From NCBI GenBank assembly GCA_963772335.1, contig CAVYXF010000003.1, positions 620,001 through 684,000 of the forward strand: 64,000 nt of DNA. The letters are read 5' to 3'. Under the pieces are notes generated by a model, which made no database searches, was not told the origin of the DNA, and saw only the letters and a list, made by a program, of their open reading frames with translations. This DNA comes from CAVYXF01 sp963772335 (GTDB lineage: Bacteria; Pseudomonadota; Alphaproteobacteria; Rhizobiales; Rhodomicrobiaceae). The position numbers and the translations under genes are program-made. Positions 18,269 to 26,891 of this stretch are shown here, piece after piece. How positions within the stretch are numbered: the stretch's first letter is position 1; every line of letters begins with the position of its first letter.

Positions 18269-18300
18269 GAGGGCCGGCCCGCTGCCGGCCCTCTTGCTTT
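18269..18300 (+). terminator. Rho-independent terminator after the GSDH-PEBP gene
   Basis: GAGGGCCGGC and GCCGGCCCTC form a perfect ten-pair stem with a five-base loop (18269-18293), followed by the T-rich stretch TTGCTTT. It lies 33 bp after the stop codon. Confidence 0.75.
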
Positions 18301-18426
18301 CGAAGTCATTGCCGCAGAAATCAATGCAGCGCATGATCCGCGCCTTGGAAGCAGTTGGCATGGCAACTGGCGATGCCTATCTTTGCGTCAGGTTGCGGAC
18401 GGTAAAGAACGAGAAGTGGGTGTGAC

Positions 18427-18834
18427 GTGGCGATAAAAGATAGCGAGCGCTGGATGTGGTCGGAAGCGTGCGAAATGCTGATGCGGGCAGAGCGGATGCA
18501 CCGGCAGCTGTTCCAGCCGGAAGTGCGGCGCCTCAGCCGGCCATCCTGGGAGCCGCCGGCGGACGTCCTGGAAACCGACACGCACGTCGTTATCTATGTC
18601 GCCTTACCGGGGGTCAGCCAGGACCGTGTGGAGCTGGTGATCGAGGGCGGCGAGCTGGTGATCGCGGGCGCCCGGATTCTTCCCGAGGAGCTGCAAAATG
18701 CGCTTATTCACCGGCTTGAGCTACCGCAGGGCCGTTTCGAGCGCCGCATTGCGCTACCGAGCGGACGCTACAACCAGATCACCAAGAACAGTGTGGACGG
18801 CTGCCTGCTGATACAGCTGCGCAAGGCGCCCTAA
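18427..18834 (+). CDS. Hsp20-family small heat-shock protein
   Basis: 135 residues from a GTG at 18427. The alpha-crystallin core is visible from PPADVLETDTHVVIYVALPGV through VELVIEGGELVIAG to LPQGRFERRIALPSG, ending with a weak version of the family's NGVL motif (SVDGCLLIQL). It lacks a clear C-terminal IxI anchor, so oligomer assembly may differ from classic Hsp20. It should hold unfolding proteins in the cytoplasm. Eighteen bases separate it from the Lon gene, and an Hsp20-Lon pair of this kind is a sensible chaperone/protease operon: the holdase keeps substrates soluble for refolding or degradation. Confidence 0.85.
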   Translation: MAIKDSERWMWSEACEMLMRAERMHRQLFQPEVRRLSRPSWEPPADVLETDTHVVIYVALPGVSQDRVELVIEGGELVIAGARILPEELQNALIHRLELPQGRFERRIALPSGRYNQITKNSVDGCLLIQLRKAP

Positions 18835-18852
18835 GTATAAGAGGATCTTCCA

Positions 18853-21294
18853 TTGAGCATAGAGGGACTGGAAATGAAGGGCGCTCAAGAAGAGGCCCCG
18901 CAGCGTTTGGCCGAGATACCGCCGGACGCCCTGATTATTTTGCCGGTGCGGGAGATGGTACTGTTTCCCGGCGTGATCCTGCCGATTGCTGTCGGCCGGC
19001 CATCCTCGATAGAGGCCGCCCAGCGCGCGGTCAAAGGCCAGCGGCAGATCGGGCTGCTCATGCAGCGCAATGCAGAGGTCAATGATCCTGCACCGATCGA
19101 CCTGCACACCACCGGCTGCATCGCCAATATCGCTCGCTATGTAACGGCACCTGACGGTTCGCATCATCTCGTCTGCCAGGGCGAGCAGCGCTTCCGCGTG
19201 GTTGAATTCCTGAATGGCTGGCCGTTTCTGGTGGCGCGGGTGCTTCGCATCGAGGAAACCGACCTGCGCACCGCCGAAATCGAGGCGCGCTTTCTCAACC
19301 TGCAGCGTATGGCCGTAGAAGCCTTGCAGCTTTTGCCCCAGACCCCGCCCGAGCTGCTCGGTGCGGTGCAGTCCGCGCCAACACCTGGTGCGCTTGCCGA
19401 CCTAGTAGCCGCCTATCTCGACCTCGGTCCGGCTGAAAAGCAGGAAATTCTCGAGACCATCGATGTCGGCTTGCGCCTGGACAAGGTGGCTCGCCTGCTC
19501 GCCCAGCGTATCGAGGTGTTGCGCCTTTCCGCCGAGATCGGGCGTCAGACCAAGGCTGCGCTCGATGAGCGCCAGCGCGAGGTGTTGTTGCGCGAGCAGA
19601 TGGCTGCCATCCAGCGCCAGTTAGGGGAGGGCGAGGGCGAAGGCAAGGCGGCCGAGGTGGCCGAGCTCAGCAAAGCGATCGCCGAGGCCGGCATGCCGCC
19701 GGAGGTCGAAGAGCAGGCCAAGAAGGAGCTCCGCCGCTACGAGCGCACCCCCGATGCTGCCGCCGAAGCCGGCATGATCCGCAACTATCTCGACTGGCTG
19801 ATCGAGCTGCCCTGGAAGCTGCCCGAGGAGAAGCCGATCGACATCGCAGAGGCGCGCCGGATTCTCGATGAGGACCATTTTGGCCTGGAGAAGATCAAGC
19901 AGCGCATCATCGAATATCTCGCGGTGCGCAAGCTCGCGCCGCAGGGCCGGGCACCGATCCTGTGCTTCGTCGGCCCGCCAGGCGTGGGCAAAACCTCGCT
20001 CGGCCAGTCGATCGCGCGTGCTATGAATCGCCCGTTCCAGCGCGTCGCGCTGGGCGGCGTACATGACGAAGCGGAGATTCGCGGCCACCGGCGCACCTAT
20101 ATCGGGGCGCTGCCCGGCAACATCATCCAGGGCATCCGCAAGGCCAAGTCGCGCGCCTGCGTGATGATGCTCGACGAGATCGACAAGCTCGGCCAGGGCG
20201 TGCAGGGCAGCCCCGCAGCCGCCCTGCTGGAGGTGCTCGACCCCGAACAGAATTCGACCTTCCGCGACGCCTATCTCGCCGTGCCCTTCGATCTATCGAA
20301 GGTCGTGTTCATCACCACGGCGAATGTGCTCGACACCATTCCGGGGCCGCTGCTCGACCGCATGGAGGTCGTGCAACTCGCCGGCTATACCGACACGGAG
20401 AAGCTGCAGATCGCCAAGCGCTATCTCGTCAAGCGTCAGCTGGAGGCGAACGGCCTGAAGGCCGAGCAGGTCGAGATCACCGATGAGGCGCTTGAGGTTA
20501 TCGCGCGCCGCTACACCTATGAAGCCGGCGTGCGCAATCTCGAGCGACAGATCGGGCAAGTGATGCGTCATGCGGCGCTGCGCATCGCGGAAGGCTCGGC
20601 GACCCACGTCCGGATCACACCGGAGGACATCCCCGCGATCCTCGGCGCGCCCCGCTTTGAGAACGAGGTGGCTATGCGCACCAGCGTTCCAGGCGTCGCG
20701 ACAGGTCTCGCCTGGACCAGCGCCGGCGGCGATATCCTGTTCATCGAGGCGACACGCTCGGCGGGCAATGGCAAGCTGATCCTCACCGGCCAGTTGGGTG
20801 AGGTCATGCGCGAGAGCGCACAGGCTGCGCTTTCCCTGGTCAAGAACCGCGCCAGCGAGATTGGCGTCGATCCGCAGTTGTTTGAGAAGACGGACATTCA
20901 CATCCACATCCCGGCCGGCGCCATTCCAAAGGACGGCCCGAGCGCGGGCGTGGCGCTCTTTTCCGCCCTCGCCTCGCTGCTCACCGCTCGACACGTCCGC
21001 TCGGATACCGCCATGACCGGCGAGATATCGTTGCGCGGCCTCGTTCTGCCGATCGGCGGTGTGAAGGAGAAGACCGCGGCAGCCGTGCGTGCCGGGATCA
21101 AGCGGGTCATTCTGCCCGAGCGGAACAAGAAGGACCTGGAGGATATCTCGCAGGACGTGCGCAATCGCCTCGATTTCATCTTTGCGTCGAACGTCAGCGA
21201 TGTGTTGACTGCGGCACTGGAGCCGGAAGCAGCGAGTGACGGCGCAACGGTGGCAAGGTCAGATAACGGCGACCATCGCCCCAGCCTGCAATAG
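18853..21294 (+). CDS. lon: ATP-dependent Lon protease
   Basis: Up to 813 residues. The apparent start is a TTG at 18853 with GAGGAT seven bases upstream; ATG 18874 is an alternative. The LON N-terminal substrate domain opens with IILPVREMVLFPGVILPI. The AAA+ module has Walker A GPPGVGKTS and Walker B MMLDEIDK. The serine protease domain has catalytic Ser in PKDGPSAG and Lys in GGVKEKTAAA, the full Lon dyad. It degrades misfolded and regulatory proteins in the cytoplasm. Being paired with Hsp20 rather than with clpX and hupB, it may be a second, stress-associated Lon; the rest of the genome would have to show whether a housekeeping copy exists. Confidence 0.95.
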   Translation: MSIEGLEMKGAQEEAPQRLAEIPPDALIILPVREMVLFPGVILPIAVGRPSSIEAAQRAVKGQRQIGLLMQRNAEVNDPAPIDLHTTGCIANIARYVTAPDGSHHLVCQGEQRFRVVEFLNGWPFLVARVLRIEETDLRTAEIEARFLNLQRMAVEALQLLPQTPPELLGAVQSAPTPGALADLVAAYLDLGPAEKQEILETIDVGLRLDKVARLLAQRIEVLRLSAEIGRQTKAALDERQREVLLREQMAAIQRQLGEGEGEGKAAEVAELSKAIAEAGMPPEVEEQAKKELRRYERTPDAAAEAGMIRNYLDWLIELPWKLPEEKPIDIAEARRILDEDHFGLEKIKQRIIEYLAVRKLAPQGRAPILCFVGPPGVGKTSLGQSIARAMNRPFQRVALGGVHDEAEIRGHRRTYIGALPGNIIQGIRKAKSRACVMMLDEIDKLGQGVQGSPAAALLEVLDPEQNSTFRDAYLAVPFDLSKVVFITTANVLDTIPGPLLDRMEVVQLAGYTDTEKLQIAKRYLVKRQLEANGLKAEQVEITDEALEVIARRYTYEAGVRNLERQIGQVMRHAALRIAEGSATHVRITPEDIPAILGAPRFENEVAMRTSVPGVATGLAWTSAGGDILFIEATRSAGNGKLILTGQLGEVMRESAQAALSLVKNRASEIGVDPQLFEKTDIHIHIPAGAIPKDGPSAGVALFSALASLLTARHVRSDTAMTGEISLRGLVLPIGGVKEKTAAAVRAGIKRVILPERNKKDLEDISQDVRNRLDFIFASNVSDVLTAALEPEAASDGATVARSDNGDHRPSLQ

Positions 21295-21345
21295 ACCCAC
21301 GGAACGGCAGGGTGCCGGGAGCGTTTTTGCCCACAGACTCTAAAG

Positions 21346-22500
21346 TTGGCTGTCGATCCTCGGATGAGGGGGATCGCCAGCAGAAGGCGAAGACGCTTGG
21401 CCTTATCTCGAAAAGACAATGGACCGGATGCGCGCGGGATCGAAACCCTGCCGCTCCCGCTCACGACCCCGCCGATGGAGGCTGTCCTCGAGGATAGCCT
21501 GCCGAAAGAGGGTGGATGGCAGTTCGAGCCGAAATGGGACGGTTTTCGCTGCCTCGCCTTCAAGGCGGGCGATGAGGTTAACCTACGGGCCAAATCCGGC
21601 AAGCCGCTCGGCCGCTATTTTCCCGAGGTGATCAAGGGCCTTCGCGCACTGAAGGCCGACCGTTTCGTCATTGATGGTGAACTTGCGATACCGACCGAAG
21701 ACGGTCTGTCCTTCGGTGCGCTGCAGATGCGCCTGCATCCGGCAGAAAGCCGCATCCGCAAGCTGTCCGTAGAGACGCCGGCGGTGTTCATCCTGTTTGA
21801 TATTCTCGTCGTGGACAGCGAACTGCTGCTTGATCGTCCCCTGGAGCAACGGCGCGAAGAGCTCGAAGCATTCCACCGGGCAGCCGCTGCGCCTGCCCTG
21901 CTCCGGCTATCTCCGTTCACCCTCTCACGGCGCGAAGCGCAAGAGTGGCTCGACAAATCCGGGGGCTCGATCGACGGCGTAGTGGCAAAACGCCTCGACG
22001 CGCCGTATCAGCCCGGCGAGCGCGCCATGGTCAAGGTGAAATGCCTGCGCACCGCCGACTGCGTGGTCGGCGGCTTCCGCTATGCCAAGGATAGCGCCGA
22101 AGTGGGCTCGCTCCTGCTCGGCCTCTATAATGACGAAGGCCTGCTCGATCACGTTGGCTTCACCTCGACCATTGCCCGCGCCGACCGCCCTGCCCTCACC
22201 CGGCGCCTCGAAGCGCTGATCGAGCCCCCTGGCTTCACCGGAAAGGCGCCCGGCGGTCCCAGCCGCTGGAGCACCGAGCGCTCCGCCGAATGGCAGCCGG
22301 TCCGCCCGGAACTGGTGGTGGAAGTGCGCTTCGATCAGGTGACGGACGGCCGCTTCCGCCACGGCACCAAACTGCTGCGCTGGCGGCCCGATAAAGCGCC
22401 GCGGCAATGCACCTTCGAGCAAATCGCCCCCACGCGCCGTGCTGGCAAGGTGATCTCTGCGGTCCTGCCCGCGTTTAATACACGCCCAGCTTCGCCATGA
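21346..22500 (+). CDS. ligC: ATP-dependent DNA ligase, single-domain LigC/LigD type
   Basis: Seals nicks using ATP, probably in a repair or non-homologous end-joining context. The adenylation lysine is in FEPKWDGFR (about residue 63). Nucleotidyltransferase motifs FVIDGELAIP, FILFDILVVD and IDGVVAKRLD follow, then the lysine-rich motif V segment (MVKVKCLRTADCVVGGFRY) and an OB-fold C terminus with LRWRPDK. No primase or nuclease domain is fused, unlike full LigD. The start is uncertain: family similarity begins at about LPLPLTTPPMEA (residue 35). The preceding Arg-rich stretch from TTG 21346 or ATG 21364 may be partly untranslated. The 3' end overlaps the convergent beta-lactamase gene by 26 bp. 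No ku gene is seen in the window. Confidence 0.9.
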   Translation: MAVDPRMRGIASRRRRRLALSRKDNGPDARGIETLPLPLTTPPMEAVLEDSLPKEGGWQFEPKWDGFRCLAFKAGDEVNLRAKSGKPLGRYFPEVIKGLRALKADRFVIDGELAIPTEDGLSFGALQMRLHPAESRIRKLSVETPAVFILFDILVVDSELLLDRPLEQRREELEAFHRAAAAPALLRLSPFTLSRREAQEWLDKSGGSIDGVVAKRLDAPYQPGERAMVKVKCLRTADCVVGGFRYAKDSAEVGSLLLGLYNDEGLLDHVGFTSTIARADRPALTRRLEALIEPPGFTGKAPGGPSRWSTERSAEWQPVRPELVVEVRFDQVTDGRFRHGTKLLRWRPDKAPRQCTFEQIAPTRRAGKVISAVLPAFNTRPASP

Positions 22501-23314
22501 TTGCCTTGGCGATCTCCTGGCGCTTGCGCGCATCGTCGACCGTATCGATGTCAATATTGAGGGAAAACGCGCTCTTCTTGCCGCCATCGTCGACCCATCC
22601 CGTCCACCAGCCGATCTGCGGCTCGTTATCGTTCTTCGGGGTGTACCAGCCGGTCTTGGCGTAGAGAATGCGGCCGTCCTTCACCTCCTGCTTGAGGATG
22701 TCGCGCACGACTGCCTGCGTGTGCGACGAAGCCGGCAGCTTGCCTTCCGCCAGCGCCGCAGCAAACTGGGCTTCCTCAACGGCGCTGATCGTCAAGGGGC
22801 CATCAAGCCAGAACCGGTCGACGACTTCGCCGGCCTCGGCGTTGCCGTAGTTCAGCTTTGCCAACCATTCGCGGTAGCGCTCGAGGCCCACGCGGCGCGC
22901 CAGCTCCTGATAGATCGGGACCGCCGAAATCGCGATGGCCTCGCGCATCGACATGTCCTTCTCCCAGTTCTTGAACGGCTGCGGCTTACCGCCATAGGGA
23001 ATGACCTCGTTTTCGTCCTTCACAACACCCGTCTCCAGCGCGATGACGCTGTTGGCGATCTTGAACGTGGAGGCGGGGACATAGCGCGTCTCTGCACGCT
23101 TGCCATTCACCCGGGTGAGGCGGTCCGCGGCCACGTCATAGAGCACGAAGGTGCCGGCCACGCCCTGCTCCTGGAACGCTGCGTTCAGATCGTCGCGATC
23201 TTCGGTCTGGGCGGCCTGGGCACTAAGCCCGGCGGCAAAGGCTGCAAGCGCCCCGCCAGCCGCGTGCAGGAGACCTCTTCGCGTCCAATGAAAGCGGTTG
23301 GAACCTAGGGACAT
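22475..23314 (-). CDS. Class D (OXA-type) serine beta-lactamase with Tat-like signal
   Basis: 279 residues. All class D signatures are visible: the nucleophile in PASTFKIANS (Ser82, with the carboxylatable Lys85), SAV in ISAVPIYQELA, YGN in LNYGNAE, an FWLDGPL omega-loop tryptophan, and KTG in YAKTGWYTP. Spacing is normal, so an active penicillin-hydrolysing periplasmic enzyme is expected. The N terminus has twin arginines (TRRGLLHAAGG) before a hydrophobic stretch and an AQA-type cleavage region, suggesting Tat export. There is no integron or transposon around it and its codon use fits its neighbours, so it looks like an intrinsic chromosomal gene. Its substrate spectrum cannot be read from the sequence. 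Confidence 0.93.
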   Translation of the reverse strand: MSLGSNRFHWTRRGLLHAAGGALAAFAAGLSAQAAQTEDRDDLNAAFQEQGVAGTFVLYDVAADRLTRVNGKRAETRYVPASTFKIANSVIALETGVVKDENEVIPYGGKPQPFKNWEKDMSMREAIAISAVPIYQELARRVGLERYREWLAKLNYGNAEAGEVVDRFWLDGPLTISAVEEAQFAAALAEGKLPASSHTQAVVRDILKQEVKDGRILYAKTGWYTPKNDNEPQIGWWTGWVDDGGKKSAFSLNIDIDTVDDARKRQEIAKAIMAKLGVY

Positions 23315-23375
23315 GCAAAATCCTTCCTTGCCGATGACGGGTCAGGGCGAAGCATACTCATGCAAGGGGGTGCAA

Positions 23376-23954
23376 TTATTTGTCCTCCGGCGCAACCCGT
23401 ACGGCGCGTGTGCGCCTATCCGCCGCGAGGCCGCACAAGAAGCGCCGTTCGCCCTTCGCCCATATCCAGGCAAAGCCGGCAAGCAGCACGGTACCGATCA
23501 AGACCGGGCTGACGATCCAGCGGACTGGCAGAGCCTGTGTCGCCATCAGGAACGGGTCGATCCCTGCCGGCGGATGAAGCGTGCCGCTAACGATCATTCC
23601 CAGCGTTGCCGCACCGACGCCGACCGCGCTCGCAACCTCGTTCGACCCGAAAGCTATGACGCTCAGCCAGCCGGCAAAGCAGGAGAGCAAATGCCCGCCG
23701 ATCAGCGCGCGTGGCCGGGCGGGCGGACTATTCGGTATTGCCATCACCAGCACGATGGAGGTAACGAACGGGACCCGCGAGACTGGCTCATCGCCGACCG
23801 TTGCGAACACTTCCATGAGGCCGATGGCGACGCCTGCGCCGAGTGCTCGGTAGAGCGGGATCATCGCCCTGGCCAAAGCCGGGCGCGCTTCGTCGGCATG
23901 GCCGTGGCTTGGCGTGTCGCCCGAACGTTCAGCCACTACAATTTGCCCTTCCAC
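23376..23954 (-). CDS. HPP-family integral membrane protein
   Basis: 192 residues with about four hydrophobic segments after a polar N terminus of roughly 28 residues. The family hallmark HPPAGIDP is present (SGTLHPPAGID), as are PRALIGGHLLSC and FVTSIVLVMAIPNSP, typical of HPP proteins. Members of this family are thought to transport anions; a plant member carries nitrite. Substrate here is unknown. Its start overlaps the end of tauC by 19 bp on the same strand, so it is probably the last gene of the tau operon and may handle a related anion. That link is inferred from position only. Confidence 0.85.
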   Translation of the reverse strand: MEGQIVVAERSGDTPSHGHADEARPALARAMIPLYRALGAGVAIGLMEVFATVGDEPVSRVPFVTSIVLVMAIPNSPPARPRALIGGHLLSCFAGWLSVIAFGSNEVASAVGVGAATLGMIVSGTLHPPAGIDPFLMATQALPVRWIVSPVLIGTVLLAGFAWIWAKGERRFLCGLAADRRTRAVRVAPEDK

Positions 23955-24742
23955 GGCACCAGCCAGACTTCCAGCGCCCGCATGATCATCTCGAAGGCGT
24001 AGGCGACGAGGCCGATAACAATGATGCCGAGGATCACGACGTCGGTGCGCAGGAAGTTCGAGGCATTGAGCACCATTTGGCCCAGGCCAGAGGAGGCGGC
24101 GATCATCTCGGCTGCGACCAGCGTCGTCCAGCCAACACCCATGCCGATGCGCAGGCCTACTAGAATTTCCGGCAGGGCGGCCGGGAGGATCACATGGCGT
24201 ACGACCTGGCCGCGCGTCGCGCCCATCGAGAGCGCCGCCTGAATTTGCTCCTGGCTCGCCGAGCGCACGCCGGCCCGTGCGGCAAGCGCGACCGGCGCCA
24301 AGCAGGCGAGGAAGATCAGCAGGATCTTCGACAGCTCGCCAATCCCGAACCAGATGATCATCAGCGGCAGATAAGCGAGCGGCGGCAGCGGGCGGTAGAA
24401 TTCGATCGGCGCATCAAAGATGCCCCGGGCAATCCGGCTAACACCCATGGCGATGCCGACCGGTATGCCGACGACGATGGCCAGGGCGAACGCGCCGAAC
24501 ACCCGCATCATGCTCCAGGCAAAGTGGCCGGCAAGCGTGTTGTTATCGAGATCGCCGGCCCAGGCCTGGCGGAACGCAGTCAGCACCGTCTCCGGCTTTG
24601 GCAGGAACAGCGGCTTGATCCAGCCGTAATGCGTTGCCACCCACCACAGCACGAGGAGGGCCGCCACGGTGATGATGTTGACGGCGAGGCTCGATCCCTC
24701 ACCGAGACGGCGATAGCGGCTGACCTTTTGACCATCCCCCAT
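23936..24742 (-). CDS. tauC: Taurine/sulfonate-type ABC transporter permease (TauC/SsuC family)
   Basis: 268 residues with about six membrane helices. The permease coupling loop is clear (EQIQAALSMGATRGQVVRHVILPAALPEI, the EAA motif). The N-terminal pattern PKPETVLTAFRQAW and the stretch RPLPPLAYLPLMIIWFGIGELSK are characteristic of the SsuC/TauC/NrtB group. It forms the inner-membrane channel for the TauA-like binding protein and TauB-like ATPase encoded just upstream (4 bp gap to tauB). Substrate is probably taurine or another small sulfonate, judged from the binding protein; nitrate or thiamine-precursor uptake cannot be excluded by sequence alone. Confidence 0.9.
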   Translation of the reverse strand: MGDGQKVSRYRRLGEGSSLAVNIITVAALLVLWWVATHYGWIKPLFLPKPETVLTAFRQAWAGDLDNNTLAGHFAWSMMRVFGAFALAIVVGIPVGIAMGVSRIARGIFDAPIEFYRPLPPLAYLPLMIIWFGIGELSKILLIFLACLAPVALAARAGVRSASQEQIQAALSMGATRGQVVRHVILPAALPEILVGLRIGMGVGWTTLVAAEMIAASSGLGQMVLNASNFLRTDVVILGIIVIGLVAYAFEMIMRALEVWLVPWKGKL

Positions 24743-24746
24743 CGGC

Positions 24747-25548
24747 TCAAGTTCCCAGCATTTCGGTTTCGGGAATGTCCCGCTTCTGGATGAAGGCCAG
24801 CACCTCCTCGCGCATGCGGATGAACTCCGGGTCGGATTTCACCGCGCGTGCATTGCGGTCCTCGATATAGCGGTGGGCAAAAGGCAGCTCATAGACCTGC
24901 TCGATCTTGCCGGGACGCGGCGTCATGATCACCAGCTTAGTGGCAAGGAACACCGCCTCCTCGACGCTATGGGTAATGAAGAACACCATTTTGCCGGTGC
25001 GCTGCCAGAGATCGAGGATGATCTCCTGCATCGAACTCGCGCGTGAGCGCGTCGAGTGCGCCGAGCGGCTCGTCCATCAGCAGCACTTCCGGATCGCTGG
25101 CAAGCGCGCGGGCAATGCCGACGCGCTGCTGCATGCCGCCGGAGAGTTCGTAAATCATGGCGCGCTCGAAGCCGGAAAGGCCGGTCAGCGCCAGCTTCTC
25201 GCGGGCGATGCTGTAGCGCTCGGCGCGCGGCACGCCGCGCATCTTCAGGCCGAAGGCGACATTGTCGAGCACATTCAGCCAGGGCAGCAGCGCATGCCCC
25301 TGAAACACGACGCCGCGATCGGCCCCCGGCCTCCTGACCTCTTTTCCGTCAAGGGTAATGCGCCCTTCGGTCGGCACGAGAAAACCGGCAATGCAGGAGA
25401 GCAGCGTGGTTTTTCCGCAGCCCGAGGCGCCCAGCGCAACGACGAACTCGCCGGCACTGATCGTAAGGTTCACTTTCGAGAGCGCCTCGACGATGCCGTC
25501 ACGCCCGGCATAACGGACTGTCACATCATCGATGTCGAGAACGGACAT
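24747..25548 (-). pseudogene. tauB: Taurine/sulfonate-type ABC ATPase, interrupted by a 1-bp frameshift
   Basis: ATG 25548 opens an ABC ATPase with Walker A GASGCGKTT, Q-loop (VVFQGHALLPWL), signature ELSGGMQQRVGIARAL and Walker B LLMDEPLGALDALTRE. At about 25032-25038 the frame breaks. The missing continuation is in the next frame from MQEIILDLWQRTG, including the H-loop FFITHSVEEAVFLA, to a stop at 24747. Removing one T from GAGTTCGA restores an uninterrupted protein of about 266 residues. Because the remainder is intact and the flanking tauA and tauC are perfect, either a very recent mutation or a sequencing error is likely. If real, the transporter would lack a functional ATPase, since the H-loop is lost. 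Confidence 0.88.
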
Positions 25549-25613
25549 GGGTGGGGTCGCTTGGAAAGCTGCAGGTGGGACGAAGCGCCCCGCCTGCAGG
25601 CCATTGAGGCGAA

Positions 25614-26615
25614 CTATTTTGCCGCCTTCACATATTCGTCGGTGACGAACTTCGAATAATCCGAGGCGACATCGGTGACGCGGCCCTGCTCCTTAAGGAA
25701 GGCAGCGGTATCGGCAAGCGCCCTCGCAACGCCGCCGCCGAGCCATTCGGGCGAGGCCTGCTCCTCGATCGTCAGGAAGTGGTACTCGGAAAGCGCCTCA
25801 GGCACATCCTTGACATCGGCGCCCGACACCTTGGCGACCGACTTGGCCTCGGCAAAATCCGCGGTCCATTGTGCTTTCTCGGCCTTATAGGCGGCGTCCC
25901 CGCCGGCAAGCGTCTTGACCAACGCCACCATGAAGTCCTTGTTCTGGTTCGCCCATGAGCGGCTGACCATGATCGCATCGAAAGTCGGCCGGCCCTTCTT
26001 GGCGATGTCACCGGCCGAGGTGAGCACCTTGCCGTTCTCCTTCACTTTGGCGAGGGCCGGATTCCACACGAAGGTCGCGTCGATATCGCCCCGCTCCCAG
26101 GCTGCCGCGATCTCCGGCGGGCGCATGTTCAGGACCTGTGCCGATTTCGAATCAAGGCCGGCATCCTTCAGCGCGAACAGAAGCTGATAATGAGCGGTCG
26201 AGACAAACGGCACGCCGATCTTCTTGCCCTTCAGATCGGCGACGCTGCTGACGCCCGACCCGTTGCGCGCGATCAGCTGCTCGGCATTGGCGATGTCGTC
26301 GAGAATCCAGAACACCTGCACGTCCATGCCTTGCGAGGCGGCGGCCGCAGCCGGGCTCGAGCCGACCTCGCCGATCTGCACATCCCCAGAGGCCATTGCA
26401 CGGATCACGTCGCCGCCGCCTGTAAATTTCTTCCAGCTGATTTTGTAGCCGGTCGCCTTCTCCAGCGCGCCGGTATCGATCGCCACCCGGAACGGCACCA
26501 CCATGTCCTGGTGAGCGAAGGTGACTTCCTTCTTCGCCTGGGCATGGGCAGCGCCGGCAAGCGCCGCTGCGAGGGCAGCGGCAAGGCAAAATGTCATGCG
26601 CTCTCGTATTGTCAT
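25614..26615 (-). CDS. tauA: Taurine-type ABC transporter periplasmic binding protein
   Basis: 333 residues with a Sec signal peptide (RMTFCLAAALAAALAGAAHAQA). It has the TauA/SsuA fold: VAIDTGALEKATGYKISWKKFTGGGDVIRAMASGDVQIGEVGSSP is typical of the first lobe, with a later ERGDIDATFVWNPAL hinge segment common to taurine-binding proteins. It captures the substrate in the periplasm for TauBC. It is first in the operon (tauA, tauB, tauC, HPP), with 65 bp to tauB. Taurine is the most likely ligand because of the overall resemblance; no tau dioxygenase is encoded nearby. Confidence 0.9.
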   Translation of the reverse strand: MTIRERMTFCLAAALAAALAGAAHAQAKKEVTFAHQDMVVPFRVAIDTGALEKATGYKISWKKFTGGGDVIRAMASGDVQIGEVGSSPAAAAASQGMDVQVFWILDDIANAEQLIARNGSGVSSVADLKGKKIGVPFVSTAHYQLLFALKDAGLDSKSAQVLNMRPPEIAAAWERGDIDATFVWNPALAKVKENGKVLTSAGDIAKKGRPTFDAIMVSRSWANQNKDFMVALVKTLAGGDAAYKAEKAQWTADFAEAKSVAKVSGADVKDVPEALSEYHFLTIEEQASPEWLGGGVARALADTAAFLKEQGRVTDVASDYSKFVTDEYVKAAK

Positions 26616-26891
26616 TGTTCTCCTCCGCAGATGACCGCGAGACGGTCTTTGATGAGACGGCGCGACGGCCCGATGGGCACACCGTCGATGGTCGAGTTTT
26701 CCTTGTAAGACATGAAAGCAGAAAGCGGGGGCGAGCCGCCAGGGCCAAATGTCCTTTCCATCATGGCAGCAAGAATTATGCCGGGATGGTGATGATCGAA
26801 CAAGCTGCCGCGCCCCGCAAGCGTATTGCGTTTCCCCGACGACATTCGCGGTGAAAACGGCGTTGCTTGCCGGGCCTTAGTCGCCTGCCCG

